From contig NZ_HE997652.1 of NCBI RefSeq assembly GCF_000312485.1, positions 1 through 64,000 on the forward strand: a stretch of 64,000 nt of DNA, given 5' to 3'. Shown here piece after piece: positions 35,867-46,709 of the stretch. The first letter of the stretch is position 1. The number at the start of each line of letters is the position of its first letter. The notes beneath the pieces were generated by a model. The model was not told the DNA's origin. It did no database searches and worked only from the letters and a program-made list of their open reading frames with translations. Both the position numbers and the translations under genes were made by a program. The stretch is from Yersinia massiliensis CCUG 53443 (GTDB lineage Bacteria > Pseudomonadota > Gammaproteobacteria > Enterobacterales > Enterobacteriaceae).

Positions 35867-36847
35867 GCGCTCACGTGGCGGCATCACCGATTCACGCATG
35901 ATAATTGACGGTGAGAAGCTAGCAGGGGGAGTCTGCGGGTTAATCAATAATTGTGTGGCGTATTGCGCCATTTCTACGATGGGGAAATGTAGGCTTGTGA
36001 GCGCAGGGGACACAAAAGGCGCGCGCTCTCCACTGTCGTAGCAAATCAACGAAATATCTTGCGGTACCTGTAAGTGATGCTTGTTGATCGCGAGCAGCGC
36101 ACCAATGGCCATCTCTTCATTGCAACAATAGATGGCGGTCGGTAACTGCGCTAGATTGAGGATCTCGTCAGCGCGTTGGTAACCGCTTTCCAGATCATAC
36201 ACACCTTCCACGCAGGCGACAGGGTCTAACCCCGCCGATTGCATGGCATCGATAAACCCTTCTCGGCGTAACCCGCTGGAATGACGTTGCGCCGCGCCAC
36301 TGATGCAGGCAATACGTCGGTGGCCCGCATCGATAAGCACCTGAGTTGCCATTTGGCTAGCACGGCGGTGATCGAAGGTCACGCAACGCGCTTCGAGGCC
36401 AGGGACTAATCGGTCAAGTAAGACGAATGAACGCCCTGCGGCAGCCAATTGACGCAGCTTTTCGTCACTGAGAAATCGGACGTGGAGGATTAACCCGTCA
36501 CAACGTAAGTTATATAGGCGCTGAATGGCTTGCCACTCTTTCTCTGCATTATCCCGCCCTTGAGTGACTAATAGCTGCTTACCCTGAGACTCAGTTTCTG
36601 TTTGCACAAAATCCATTAGCGCACCAAAGAAACCGCCGCGATAGGAGGTCGTGACTAGCCCGAGGGTATTACTTTGGCTGGAAGCCAGGGCGCGCGCGGC
36701 TGGGTTTGGGGTGTAACCTAACACCGCCACCGCTTGTTCGACTTTCTCGCGCGTGAGGGGTTTGACATTGGTATCACCGTTGACCACGCGGGAAACCGTA
36801 GCGCGAGAAACCCCGGCTAATACCGCGACATCTTCCAGTGTGACCAT
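35861..36847 (-). CDS. LacI/GalR-family repressor (AscG-like)
   Basis: A 328-residue transcription factor with an N-terminal LacI helix-turn-helix (VTLEDVAVLAGVSRATVSRVV) and hinge (NPAARALASSQSNTLGLV), then a periplasmic-binding-like sugar domain. ATG 36847 has AGGGGA at good spacing; the longer opening at 36868 lies at the edge of a dispersed repeat and is rejected. It is downstream of the GH4 glucosidase gene on the same strand. A perfect palindrome at 38341-38360 ahead of that gene is its likely operator. The effector is probably a phospho-beta-glucoside, by neighbour only. Confidence 0.88.
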   Translation of the reverse strand: MVTLEDVAVLAGVSRATVSRVVNGDTNVKPLTREKVEQAVAVLGYTPNPAARALASSQSNTLGLVTTSYRGGFFGALMDFVQTETESQGKQLLVTQGRDNAEKEWQAIQRLYNLRCDGLILHVRFLSDEKLRQLAAAGRSFVLLDRLVPGLEARCVTFDHRRASQMATQVLIDAGHRRIACISGAAQRHSSGLRREGFIDAMQSAGLDPVACVEGVYDLESGYQRADEILNLAQLPTAIYCCNEEMAIGALLAINKHHLQVPQDISLICYDSGERAPFVSPALTSLHFPIVEMAQYATQLLINPQTPPASFSPSIIMRESVMPPRERD

Positions 36848-36859
36848 TTCTGATTCCCC

Positions 36860-36982
36860 TATACCCATCAGTCTTTCAAATTACAGTTTGTGTTGGTTAC
36901 ACGCGTTATTTGGCCCCATCCATGGGCCTTGCCTCTTCGAGGCCGCTGCTTGTTACCGACCTGCAACGCCAATCAATTGGGA
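36860..36982. repeat. Dispersed intergenic repeat, copy C (degenerate)
   Basis: Starts ATACCCATCAGTCTTTCAAA, holds GCTGCTTGTTACCGACCTGC and ends CAACGCCAATCAATTGGG. These stretches align with copies at 46564-46682 and 57171-57282. It separates the regulator from the GH4 gene. Confidence 0.6.
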
Positions 36983-36999
36983 GATAAAATTTGTTAATA

Positions 37000-38316
37000 C
37001 TACAAATCCGCGAACTGAGGCAAGTAAGGCTTATTGACCTGTAAAACCTCTTCCAGCAATGACTCAGCGACGCTGGCATTTGCAATTAGCGGGTTAGTCA
37101 CTAATGCCAACAAGGCACTCTGACGGTCACCGTGGACTGCCGCTTCAATGGTCAGACGTTCATAGGCTTTTACTTGCTGCGTCAACCCATGCATTGACAC
37201 GGGTAGGGGGCCGAAAGTGAGTGGATGAGCACCTTGTGCATCAACAATACAGTTGGTTTCTACCACAGAGTTGTCAGATAAACCGCGAATCGCCCCGCGA
37301 TTTGTCGTATTCACAACTAATTGAGTGCCCAAATTATTATAAATAGCACGAATAAGTTCTAATGCAACTTCAGAATAAAATGATCCACCACGGAAGCTGA
37401 GCTGCTCGGGTTTGCTGTCGAGGTGTGGGTCAGCATACAAATCAAATAACTCTTTTTCGACCTGCATCACCTGTTCTGCGCGTGTGCCGCGCTCGGCAGC
37501 GGCGGCCATTTCTTCAGCCAGCATATCTTGCGTCTGGTAGAAATAGCGGTGGTACGGGCAAGGAATCGCTCCCATTGCTCGCAAGAACTCAGGCGGCCAT
37601 GGTGCTTCTTTAATATTGTTCATGGTCAGCGATGCACCGTTACACAGCATATCCATCACGTCGCCGGTGACATTTTTACCACGCTGTAAGACTTCATGCA
37701 CCCACACCATGTGGTTTAGGCCAGCAAAGCGCAGTTGGATATCTTCATACGGCGCTTGCAGTAAATTGGCGATCATATGGTGCATGCTGATAGGAACGTT
37801 ACACAAGCCAATAATTTTTGCTTTGCTATAACGAGTCACCGCTTCAGTGACGATCCCCGCGGGATTGGTGAAGTTAATGATCCAAGCGTCAGGCGCCAGT
37901 TGTTCAACTTTTGCGGCGATATCTAGCATGACAGGAATGGTACGTAAGGCTTTAGCAAAGCCACCAACCCCTGTTGTTTCCTGCCCTAGCATCTGATATT
38001 TCAGCCCCAGACGTTCATCAGCCGCCCGTGCAGGGAGCTGGCCGACGCGGAATTGAGTGAGAACAAAGCTAGCCCCTTCGATAGCACTTTCCAGCGAGAA
38101 GTGAACACTTACTTTGACTTGCTCCAACCCATGTCGATCCAGCATTCTTCGCGTTAGCGCGGCAATAATCTCTACTTTTTGGCGCCCTAATTCTACATCT
38201 GCCAATGCCAACTCAGTGACGGGTAACTGGTCAATGCGCTGAATCAGACCGTCAACCAACTCAGGGGTGTAACTACTACCGCCACCAATAATGGCAATTT
38301 TAAAGGATTTCATCAT
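37000..38316 (-). CDS. 6-phospho-beta-glucosidase, GH4 family
   Basis: A 438-residue NAD- and metal-dependent glycosidase that hydrolyses phosphorylated disaccharides such as cellobiose-6-phosphate by a redox mechanism. It has the N-terminal NAD motif [17 protein letters not shown], the INFTNPAG stretch and [12 protein letters not shown] with the metal-binding Cys and His. It resembles CelF/LicH. No PTS transporter gene is nearby, so the substrate must come in through a system encoded elsewhere. ATG 38316 or 38313 (ATGATG after GAGG). The operator palindrome lies 25 bp upstream. Confidence 0.9.
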   Translation of the reverse strand: MMKSFKIAIIGGGSSYTPELVDGLIQRIDQLPVTELALADVELGRQKVEIIAALTRRMLDRHGLEQVKVSVHFSLESAIEGASFVLTQFRVGQLPARAADERLGLKYQMLGQETTGVGGFAKALRTIPVMLDIAAKVEQLAPDAWIINFTNPAGIVTEAVTRYSKAKIIGLCNVPISMHHMIANLLQAPYEDIQLRFAGLNHMVWVHEVLQRGKNVTGDVMDMLCNGASLTMNNIKEAPWPPEFLRAMGAIPCPYHRYFYQTQDMLAEEMAAAAERGTRAEQVMQVEKELFDLYADPHLDSKPEQLSFRGGSFYSEVALELIRAIYNNLGTQLVVNTTNRGAIRGLSDNSVVETNCIVDAQGAHPLTFGPLPVSMHGLTQQVKAYERLTIEAAVHGDRQSALLALVTNPLIANASVAESLLEEVLQVNKPYLPQFADL

Positions 38317-38340
38317 CTGGCCTCAAAATGGGTGAATTAG

Positions 38341-38360
38341 AAATGAGAGCGCTCTCATTT
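38341..38360. promoter_or_regulatory. LacI-type operator palindrome
   Basis: AAATGAGAGCGCTCTCATTT is a perfect 20-bp palindrome with the central CG typical of LacI/GalR operators. It lies 25 bp upstream of the GH4 gene and close enough to its promoter for repression. The encoded LacI-type regulator is the natural candidate binder. Confidence 0.8.
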
Positions 38361-38666
38361 GTAGGCAGATTAACGCTAAACCAAAAACAAAGTGGGATAT
38401 TTCTCGCAAAAATGGCAGGTCATGGATAAGAAGATCTGTAAGACGTGATCTCGCTTACAGAATTCCATTGTTGAACTGGCATGTCTTGATGGGTTAATTT
38501 GATTAATTAGTTGCGATTATGCTGCCAGATCACAGGGGCGGCGGGTTTTCATCGAAAATGCGCATTTTGTTACGTAAATATCCGTAAATGGGTGGCATTG
38601 CGTGGGTTAGCTCTCTAGAATCGAAGCGCTTTTCCGCTGTTTGCACCCTACAGAAAGGAACCGTTA
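38361..38666. other. GH4 gene-ppiA divergent spacer
   Basis: About 300 bp that must hold the ppiA promoter and the GH4 promoter. TTACGTAAATATCCGTAAATG (38570-38590) contains two TACGTAAAT/CCGTAAAT half-repeats. No hairpin or known site stands out. Confidence 0.35.
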
Positions 38667-39236
38667 ATGTTTAAACGTACTTTAGTGACCTTCGTCGCAC
38701 TTTGCTCTCTTAGCGCCGTGGTACCTGCTGCTTTAGCGGCGGGTGAGCCTCATGTGTTGTTAACGACGTCTGCTGGGAATATTGAGTTGGAACTCAATAG
38801 TCAGAAGGCCCCAGTCTCAACACAAAACTTCGTTGATTACGTCAACAACGGCTACTACAACAACACCATATTCCACCGTGTCATTCCGGGCTTTATGGTG
38901 CAAGGTGGTGGTTTCACCGCTGATTTCAAACAAAAGACCGCTAAAACGCCAATCAAAAACGAAGCGGATAACGGCTTGCGTAACCTGCGTGGCACCATCT
39001 CGATGGCCCGTACCGCAGATAAAGATAGCGCCACCAGCCAATTCTTCCTTAATGTGGCAGATAACGCTTTCCTCGATCATGGTCAGCGTGACTTCGGTTA
39101 TGCCGTGTTCGGTAAAGTGGTCAAAGGCATGGATGTGGTGGATAAAATCTCCCAAGTCCAAACCGAAAATGTTGGGCCGTATCAAAACGTGCCAGTCAAA
39201 CCCATCACTATCTTGTCCGCGAAAGTGTTGCCTTAA
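38667..39236 (+). CDS. ppiA: Periplasmic peptidyl-prolyl cis-trans isomerase A (cyclophilin)
   Basis: A 189-residue cyclophilin with a signal peptide ([24 protein letters not shown]). The catalytic [15 protein letters not shown] and [13 protein letters not shown] are present, and NRGQ-like [14 protein letters not shown]. It speeds proline isomerisation during folding in the periplasm. Ribosome site AAAGGAACC lies before ATG 38667. Confidence 0.97.
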   Translation: MFKRTLVTFVALCSLSAVVPAALAAGEPHVLLTTSAGNIELELNSQKAPVSTQNFVDYVNNGYYNNTIFHRVIPGFMVQGGGFTADFKQKTAKTPIKNEADNGLRNLRGTISMARTADKDSATSQFFLNVADNAFLDHGQRDFGYAVFGKVVKGMDVVDKISQVQTENVGPYQNVPVKPITILSAKVLP

Positions 39237-39246
39237 TCGCCGAACG

Positions 39247-39272
39247 ATCAGCCTTCTTTCTTGAGGGCTGAT
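39247..39272 (+). terminator. Possible ppiA terminator
   Basis: ATCAGCC pairs with GGCTGAT over a 12-nt loop, 10 bp after the stop. TTAACG follows, so the U-tract is poor. Confidence 0.4.
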
Positions 39273-39369
39273 TAACGCCTCTAAAATCCCATTTCTGTCA
39301 TAAATTAATCCGTGCCCCCAAAGAGCAAGCTTATAATCAATTATCTAGCGACGTTGAGGTGAGTGGTTT

Positions 39370-40893
39370 ATGAGCGAAACATTACTGATCGGGAAAGCAT
39401 TGCCAGCGCAAGATTTGGTGATTTTATCGGCACTGGCAAACCGCCATGGCTTGATTACTGGTGCAACGGGAACCGGTAAGACCGTCACCTTACAAAAAAT
39501 GGCTGAGCAATTCTCTCGCATTGGCGTGCCGGTTTTCTTGGCCGATGTAAAAGGGGATCTCTCTGGCATTGGTGCAGAAGGCGTCACTTCCGAGAAACTG
39601 CAAGCCCGTCTGGCGGCGATAAATGTCACTGATTGGCAACCTCAAGCATGCCCGATTATTCCTTGGGATATTTTCGCCGAAAAAGGTCACCCGATCCGCG
39701 CGACCATCTCTGACCTTGGTCCCTTGCTACTGGGTCGATTGCTTGATTTGAATGACGTACAAAGCGGCGTGTTGCAGATCGTTTTTAAAATTGCGGATGA
39801 TAACGGCCTACTCCTGCTAGACATGAAAGACCTGCGTGCCATCGTGCAATTTGTGGGTGACAACGCTAAACAGTATCGCACCCAATACGGCAATATTACG
39901 CCAGCCTCTATTGGTGCCATTCAACGTGGTTTGCTGACCTTAGAAGAGCAGGGTGCCAATCAATTCTTTGGTGAGCCGATGCTGGATATCCACGATTTAA
40001 TGCAAACTGACCGTCACGGGCAGGGGATTATCAATCTGCTGGCGGCAGATCGGCTGATCAATCAACCCAAGTTATATGCCATTTTTTTGCTTTGGCTATT
40101 GTCGGAGCTGTTCGAGCAACTGCCGGAAGTGGGTGATGTCGATAAACCTAAGCTGGTGTTTTTCTTTGACGAAGCCCATTTGCTTTTCACTGATGCGCCC
40201 ACGGCATTGGTGGATAAAGTTGAGCAAGTGGTCAGACTGATCCGCTCAAAAGGGGTCGGTGTTTATTTCGTGACGCAAAATCCGCTGGATATTCCCGATA
40301 AGATCCTCGGCCAATTAGGCAATCGCGTGCAACATGCGTTACGGGCCTTCACGCCACGTGACCAAAAAGCCGTGAAAGCGGCAGCGCAAACAATGCGAGC
40401 CAATCCGGCATTTAGTGCTGAACAAGTGATTACTGAATTGGCTGTGGGTGAAGCGCTGATCTCTTTCCTCGATGAGAAAGGGCGGCCAAATGTGGTGGAA
40501 CGTGGCATGGTTATCGCGCCGCAATCAAAAATGGGCGCACTGGATGCGGCTGCGCGTAATCATGCGATCAATCATTCCCCACTCTATGGCCGCTATGAAG
40601 AGATGGTCGATCGCGAATCGGCCTATGAGAAATTATCTGCAGGCGGCTTTACCACTCTAGGCGATGCTGCATCAGGGGAAGCAAAAGACTCTGAGCAGCC
40701 CGCTGAACAACACAATAACGGCGGCGGTGGCTTGATGGGCGGGCTAAATGATTTACTGTTTGGCTCTACTGGCCCGCGTGGCGGCAAACGCGATGGTATT
40801 GTCCAAACTGCCGCGAAAAGTATGGCTCGTGATCTCGGCCGACAAATTCTACGTGGCGTGCTGGGGTCTATTACCGGTGGGCGTAAGCGCTAA
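39370..40893 (+). CDS. yjgR: HerA-like ATPase, DUF853 (YjgR)
   Basis: A 507-residue predicted ATPase of the HerA/FtsK class. Walker A is [12 protein letters not shown] near residue 35 and Walker [12 protein letters not shown] near 265, followed by the arginine-bearing [12 protein letters not shown] region. A Gly-rich segment ([17 protein letters not shown]) precedes the basic C terminus. The role is unknown; homologues are thought to act on DNA or protein translocation. In E. coli the gene lies elsewhere, while fic is found between ppiA and pabA. Confidence 0.92.
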   Translation: MSETLLIGKALPAQDLVILSALANRHGLITGATGTGKTVTLQKMAEQFSRIGVPVFLADVKGDLSGIGAEGVTSEKLQARLAAINVTDWQPQACPIIPWDIFAEKGHPIRATISDLGPLLLGRLLDLNDVQSGVLQIVFKIADDNGLLLLDMKDLRAIVQFVGDNAKQYRTQYGNITPASIGAIQRGLLTLEEQGANQFFGEPMLDIHDLMQTDRHGQGIINLLAADRLINQPKLYAIFLLWLLSELFEQLPEVGDVDKPKLVFFFDEAHLLFTDAPTALVDKVEQVVRLIRSKGVGVYFVTQNPLDIPDKILGQLGNRVQHALRAFTPRDQKAVKAAAQTMRANPAFSAEQVITELAVGEALISFLDEKGRPNVVERGMVIAPQSKMGALDAAARNHAINHSPLYGRYEEMVDRESAYEKLSAGGFTTLGDAASGEAKDSEQPAEQHNNGGGGLMGGLNDLLFGSTGPRGGKRDGIVQTAAKSMARDLGRQILRGVLGSITGGRKR

Positions 40894-40967
40894 TGCTCCG
40901 TGTTGTGTTAAATCATCTTGTGACTAAGGTTTATGACAATCTGTTCATTGAGTAAGTTAGGTTATCC

Positions 40968-41543
40968 ATGCTGTTATTAATTGATAATTACGATTCATTT
41001 ACCTACAACCTCTATCAGTATTTTTGTGAGCTGGGTACGCAGGTGGTGGTGAAGCGTAATGATGAAATACAACTGACTGATATTGAAGCATTATCGCCTT
41101 CACATTTGGTGATCTCCCCCGGCCCCTGTACACCGAATGAAGCGGGGATTTCCTTGGCGGCGATCAGCCATTTTGCTGACAAATTGCCGATCTTGGGGGT
41201 TTGCTTGGGCCATCAAGCACTTGGGCAGGCTTTTGGTGCTCGCATTGTGCGGGCGCGGCAAGTCATGCATGGCAAGACCACGGCCATTTGTCATAGCAAT
41301 CAAGGGGTTTTTCAAGGGCTTAATCAGCCGCTAACGGTGACCCGCTATCACTCATTAATCATTGACGCAGAGTCACTGCCTGCGTGTTTTGAATTAACCG
41401 CATGGACTGAGCAAGCGGGGAAGATGGATGAGATCATGGGGATTCGCCATCGGACACTGCCGCTGGAGGGCGTGCAGTTTCATCCGGAGAGTATCCTCAG
41501 TGAGCAAGGCCATCAATTATTAGCGAATTTCCTTAAAAATTAA
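40968..41543 (+). CDS. pabA: Aminodeoxychorismate synthase, glutaminase subunit
   Basis: A 191-residue class I glutamine amidotransferase that supplies ammonia to PabB in folate synthesis. The catalytic triad is visible: Cys in [10 protein letters not shown], His and Glu in [13 protein letters not shown]. The N terminus is [19 protein letters not shown]. The anthranilate synthase subunit TrpG is related, but the place next to argD is that of pabA. Confidence 0.95.
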   Translation: MLLLIDNYDSFTYNLYQYFCELGTQVVVKRNDEIQLTDIEALSPSHLVISPGPCTPNEAGISLAAISHFADKLPILGVCLGHQALGQAFGARIVRARQVMHGKTTAICHSNQGVFQGLNQPLTVTRYHSLIIDAESLPACFELTAWTEQAGKMDEIMGIRHRTLPLEGVQFHPESILSEQGHQLLANFLKN

Positions 41544-41623
41544 TGCGTTAAGCTGACTCTCTCCATTATGTGATCTTTTTGTTTGCTTGCTTGTGATTTT
41601 TTATGCATATTTTGTGATTATAA

Positions 41624-42898
<1,275 letters not shown>

Positions 42899-42921
42899 GT
42901 TCACTATTTAGTCAGGCTATC

Positions 42922-42946
42922 AATGGGAGGTATTTGGCCTCCCATT
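42922..42946. terminator. Bidirectional terminator between argD and yhfK
   Basis: AATGGGAGG pairs perfectly with CCTCCCATT over a 7-nt loop, with CTTTCTG after it on the plus strand. The flanking genes converge. Confidence 0.8.
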
Positions 42947-42954
42947 CTTTCTGC

Positions 42955-45078
42955 TCACGCGGTATCGCGTAACTTCTTACTCCGCCAAATACCATGATGC
43001 GGTTGCCGCTGCCAAGCCATGGCTGAAACCGTATGCATGACACTGAGATGCACGAGTATCCGCCGCAAATTACGTTCCATTTCAGTAAGTTGTGTATCAG
43101 AAGCTACTTCAGGTAATTGAACAAAGTCAGTGTCTCCACCCAGGCTGTCAGATTCCAACCGCTGCTGGCATTGCTGAATCGCCATCTCGCATAACTGCAA
43201 ATAATCCGTGGCCTGTTTGGTGCTCATCATCAAATGAGGGGTGCCAGCAGATGGCGTGGATTCAATGGAGAGGTGTTTTCGCGTCAAGATAGTCATCTCA
43301 TTGATATGGGCCGCAATCAGCTCACTATGGGTTGCCCATAGCTGCATATCAGCCAAATATTGAGAGTTAAACCCCGGTTCTCGCATCGCCTGACTCAGCG
43401 AGCTGAGCACGGCATTACTGGCTTTATTGACCTGAATACGATCATAAGAGAGCTGCGCAACGTCTGGCGGCGTCGGCGTCAGCAGTAAACGTAGGATATT
43501 CTGATAAGCGCTCAGTGCTTGATGGGCATTCTTGCGCAGCAACCCACTTTGCCACTGAGGCCACAGCCATAATGCGCTGGCAAAGGCCAGTGCGCACCCG
43601 ATTAACGTATCCAGTAGACGCGGGACTAAAAAGTCAGCTCCCTCGCCCGTTAGCAGTTGCAAAATATATACCGCAGTGATGGTTCTACCGATGACCGAAA
43701 GCCCGTAGTTCTTACGTTGAACAAGCGTCGCCGCCAAGGTGATGAGCAGCATAACACTCAGTGTCGCCCCTTCCGGCATACGCAAATGCAATAAGCCCGC
43801 GGCTAAGATCAGCCCGACCAATGTGCCGAGAGCACGATGATGGATGCGGACTCTTGTGGCGTTATAACCGTTTTGCGTCACCAGCATCACAGTAAGTAAA
43901 ATCCAGTAAGGTTTTGGTAACTGTATCAAAGCCCCAATATAGCTGCCGGCTGCCAATGTGACGCCTAATCGGGCGGCATCGCGCAATGCTGTGGAGTTAA
44001 ACGACAGATAGCTGACGATCGCGGACCACAAGGGTTGCTGCTGTTGGCCTGACATCAACTCACGATCGTACAGGGGGCGTCGATTACTCAGAAGTTGGTC
44101 AATTTGGCGGATATGGTAGTAGCAAAATTGTGCCACTGGATTATCGGGATGCTGCTGGGCGATCTCCTCTAGCTCAATGAGCGCATCGCCGGTGGTGAAA
44201 TGGTTTGTCGCATGATGGTGATAGAGAATGTCATCAGCAATGGTGCGCATCTGAGTTGAGATAACTTGGGCATTGCGGCTCAGTACGGCTTCAATTTGGC
44301 TGTGTTCCACCAGCGCTTGTACTTTCTCCGGCTGATTCAGCGCCGCAGTAATATGTTCTTGTAGATCGAGCGCCATCTGAAATAGCCCCAACAGTCGTTT
44401 TTGCTCTTTCTTGGTCGCATTGCTTATAAGATTAAATTGTTGATAAAGCTGATTAATTTTATCCATTATCTTTTGCTGTCGATCGAGCAGCGGCGGGAGT
44501 GCTTTTTCTGGCTCGAGATGCTGTGATAAAAAGTTATATTTCGATTCGCAATAATCTGCCAGTAAATCATACAGTTGGCTTAGGGGCTCGCGGATGGGTT
44601 GGTCTTTGCAGAGCCGAAACCACAACCAATTAAAGACGCCGTACCAGAGCGTTCCTACCGCGCACAGGAGTGGCGCTTGCCAGATAGGTGCACGGTCCAC
44701 CATGCTGAGGCTGAAAATGGCGGCAATTAACGCGGCAGGTAATAAGCGGCCGTGGAGGGGGCTGATCGCGCCATTAACACCGAGCAGCAGCGCCAGCCCT
44801 AACATGATCCACGGCAGGGGAATATGCCACAGCAGTAATTGCTGTGTCAGGAAGCTGGTCAACGTGAAGAGTGCGCCACCAATAATCAGACGGCGGAAAA
44901 AATGTTGATGGGGGGTATCCAGCGCCGCAATATTGCAGCAGGCAGGGATCAGAGCAAACATCAATCCGAGCCGCAGATCGCCAAGGGCAAACCCGAGGGC
45001 GGCGGGAAGACAAAGCACCAATGTTTGGCGTAACGCGTAGTTCACTTCAGGATGATAAATAACCCGTTGCCATTTCAT
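42955..45078 (-). CDS. yhfK: YhfK, FUSC-family inner-membrane protein
   Basis: A 707-residue FUSC-type protein with two membrane blocks (about residues 15-140 and 390-520, e.g. AALGFALGDLRLGLMFALIP; MLLITLAATLVQR), each followed by a soluble region. The family is proposed to export aromatic acids, but YhfK's substrate is unknown. It sits between crp and argD, as in E. coli. Confidence 0.93.
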   Translation of the reverse strand: MKWQRVIYHPEVNYALRQTLVLCLPAALGFALGDLRLGLMFALIPACCNIAALDTPHQHFFRRLIIGGALFTLTSFLTQQLLLWHIPLPWIMLGLALLLGVNGAISPLHGRLLPAALIAAIFSLSMVDRAPIWQAPLLCAVGTLWYGVFNWLWFRLCKDQPIREPLSQLYDLLADYCESKYNFLSQHLEPEKALPPLLDRQQKIMDKINQLYQQFNLISNATKKEQKRLLGLFQMALDLQEHITAALNQPEKVQALVEHSQIEAVLSRNAQVISTQMRTIADDILYHHHATNHFTTGDALIELEEIAQQHPDNPVAQFCYYHIRQIDQLLSNRRPLYDRELMSGQQQQPLWSAIVSYLSFNSTALRDAARLGVTLAAGSYIGALIQLPKPYWILLTVMLVTQNGYNATRVRIHHRALGTLVGLILAAGLLHLRMPEGATLSVMLLITLAATLVQRKNYGLSVIGRTITAVYILQLLTGEGADFLVPRLLDTLIGCALAFASALWLWPQWQSGLLRKNAHQALSAYQNILRLLLTPTPPDVAQLSYDRIQVNKASNAVLSSLSQAMREPGFNSQYLADMQLWATHSELIAAHINEMTILTRKHLSIESTPSAGTPHLMMSTKQATDYLQLCEMAIQQCQQRLESDSLGGDTDFVQLPEVASDTQLTEMERNLRRILVHLSVMHTVSAMAWQRQPHHGIWRSKKLRDTA

Positions 45079-45117
45079 GTCGGCCCCAGAAATTTATGGT
45101 TTACAAACCTGCGTGAG

Positions 45118-45150
45118 AAAACCAGTGCCGAGGGTTTCGGCACCGGTTTT
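45118..45150 (-). terminator. crp terminator
   Basis: AAAACCAGTGCCGA pairs with TCGGCACCGGTTTT (one mismatch), 7 bp past the crp stop. TTTTCTC follows on the minus strand. Confidence 0.85.
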
Positions 45151-45157
45151 GAGGGAA

Positions 45158-45790
45158 TTAACGAGTGCCGTAAACGACAATCGTTTTACCGTGTGCGGAG
45201 ATCAGGTTTTGATCTTCCAGCATTTTTAGTATCCGCCCCACAGTTTCGCGGGAGCAGCCAACGATTTGACCAATTTCCTGGCGGGTAATTTTAATCTGCA
45301 TCCCATCGGGGTGGGTCATGGCATCAGGTTGTTTTGCCAGATTAAGCAGTGTTTGTGCAATTCGCCCAGTCACATCAAGGAAAGCAAGGTTACCCACTTT
45401 CTCGGATGTAATCTGCAAGCGGTTCGCCATTTGCGAAGACAGGCGCATCAAGATATCTGGGTTGACCTGAATAAGCTGACGGAATTTTTTGTAAGAAATT
45501 TCAGCCACTTCGCAGGCAGTTTTTGCTCTAACCCAAGCACTACGCTCTTGGCCTTCTTCAAATAATCCAAGTTCACCGATGAAATCCCCTTGGTTTAGAT
45601 AGGAGAGAATCATCTCTTTACCTTCTTCATCTTTGATAAGCACCGCAACGGAGCCTTTCACGATGTAGTAAAGCGTTTCGGCCTTTTCACCTTGGTGAAT
45701 CAGCGTACTCTTCGATGGGTATTTGTGAATATGGCAATGAGACAGGAACCATTCGAGAGTCGGGTCTGTTTGTGGCTTGCCGAGAACCAT
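45158..45790 (-). CDS. crp: Cyclic AMP receptor protein
   Basis: A 210-residue global regulator, essentially identical to E. coli CRP. The cAMP pocket is [20 protein letters not shown] (Arg-Ser pair) with Thr/Ser at the hinge. The DNA-binding helix is [20 protein letters not shown]. It controls carbon use, and in pathogenic Yersinia it is required for virulence factor expression. Single gene, with a 362-bp upstream gap. Confidence 0.98.
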   Translation of the reverse strand: MVLGKPQTDPTLEWFLSHCHIHKYPSKSTLIHQGEKAETLYYIVKGSVAVLIKDEEGKEMILSYLNQGDFIGELGLFEEGQERSAWVRAKTACEVAEISYKKFRQLIQVNPDILMRLSSQMANRLQITSEKVGNLAFLDVTGRIAQTLLNLAKQPDAMTHPDGMQIKITRQEIGQIVGCSRETVGRILKMLEDQNLISAHGKTIVVYGTR

Positions 45791-46152
45791 TCGCTGTTAT
45801 CCTCTGTTGTTATCGCAGCCTAACTAAACAGGGCTCAGAGTTCCCTGTACGGCGTGCTTATAAAATACACTTTCTTTATACCCACCATCTTGACGTCTAT
45901 TGGGTATAGCATATTAATTTGCTCAACTGCCGAAAGGTATAGCCAAGATACGTACTGGATAGAAACCTTACACTGAGTATCGATCACTACCCAATTTAAT
46001 TCTAGAAACAATACTTTCGGTTCTGTTTGTAGCACAGGATGAGGTCAGTGTCTTGTGTTGTATCGCTTCAGCATGATGAACATCGGGTTACATTGCGACT
46101 TTATAAATGAAAGGGTAGTCTGGATCAGAAAATTTAACTGGGAGCGAGCGTT
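45791..46152. other. Divergent crp-yhfA intergenic region (362 bp)
   Basis: This must hold the crp and yhfA promoters and, by analogy with E. coli, CRP autoregulatory sites. I could not find a good TGTGA-N6-TCACA match. It contains an 8-bp inverted repeat with repeat-family ends (45877-45908). Confidence 0.45.
45877..45908. repeat. Inverted-repeat pair resembling ends of the dispersed repeat (copy D)
   Basis: TATACCCA and TGGGTATA, perfect 8-bp arms, with CTTGACGT between. ATACCC and TTGGGTAT are the terminal sequences seen in the other copies (36860, 57282), so this looks like an internally deleted copy inside the crp upstream region. Confidence 0.45.
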
Positions 46153-46560
46153 ATGCAGGCACGTGTAAAGTGGGTTGAGGGGCTGACATTTTTGGGTGAA
46201 TCAGCGTCAGGGCATCAGATTTTGATGGACGGTAATGCCGGTGATAAGGCACCCAGCCCGATGGAAATGTTGCTGATGTCAGCCGGTGGCTGTAGCGCGA
46301 TAGATGTGGTCTCTATTTTGCAAAAAGGGCGTAATGATGTGCGCGATTGTGAGGTGACACTCACCTCTCAGCGCCGTGAAGAAGCGCCGCGTCTGTTTAC
46401 ACAAATTAATTTGCACTTTATCGTCAGCGGTAAGGGTCTCACCGACAAAATTGTTGAGCGTGCAGTGGAATTATCAGCAGAGAAGTATTGTTCTGTTTCT
46501 CTGATGTTAGGCAAGGCCGCGACCATTACTCACAGTTTTGAAATTCGTGACGTCGCTTAA
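46153..46560 (+). CDS. yhfA: OsmC-family protein
   Basis: A 135-residue member of the OsmC/Ohr fold family. Visible are the family's helix with the catalytic cysteine region (SAGGCSAIDVVSIL) and the C-terminal VELSAEKYCSVSLMLG, which holds the second cysteine. Such proteins reduce organic peroxides, but YhfA itself has no proven activity. GGGAGCGAGCGTT precedes ATG 46153. It is divergent from crp, as in E. coli. Confidence 0.93.
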   Translation: MQARVKWVEGLTFLGESASGHQILMDGNAGDKAPSPMEMLLMSAGGCSAIDVVSILQKGRNDVRDCEVTLTSQRREEAPRLFTQINLHFIVSGKGLTDKIVERAVELSAEKYCSVSLMLGKAATITHSFEIRDVA

Positions 46561-46563
46561 ACG

Positions 46564-46682
46564 TCATTTTCGTCCTTGAAGTTGCAAGGGGCTGCATCCG
46601 CTCACCCCAATCACTGACTGAGGTCAGTTCATCGGGATAAGTCTGCTTGTCGCCGCCTTGCAGTTCCAATCGTTATTGATAC
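46564..46682. repeat. Dispersed intergenic repeat, copy B
   Basis: TTTTCGTCCTTGAAGTTGCA ... TTCATCGGGAT ... GCCTTGCAGTTCCAATCG aligns in order with copy A at 57171-57282 (CTTCGTCCTTGACGTTGTA ... TTCATCGGGGT ... GACTGCAACACCAATCG). It carries a small stem ACTGA/TCAGT. It fills the yhfA-prkB spacer. Confidence 0.7.
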
Positions 46683-46709
46683 GTAAAGCCACGATGTCTA
46701 CGTACAGTC

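Noticed and set aside
46021-46080. Possible CRP sites in the crp-yhfA region
   Set aside because: I could not find a clear TGTGA-N6-TCACA pair.
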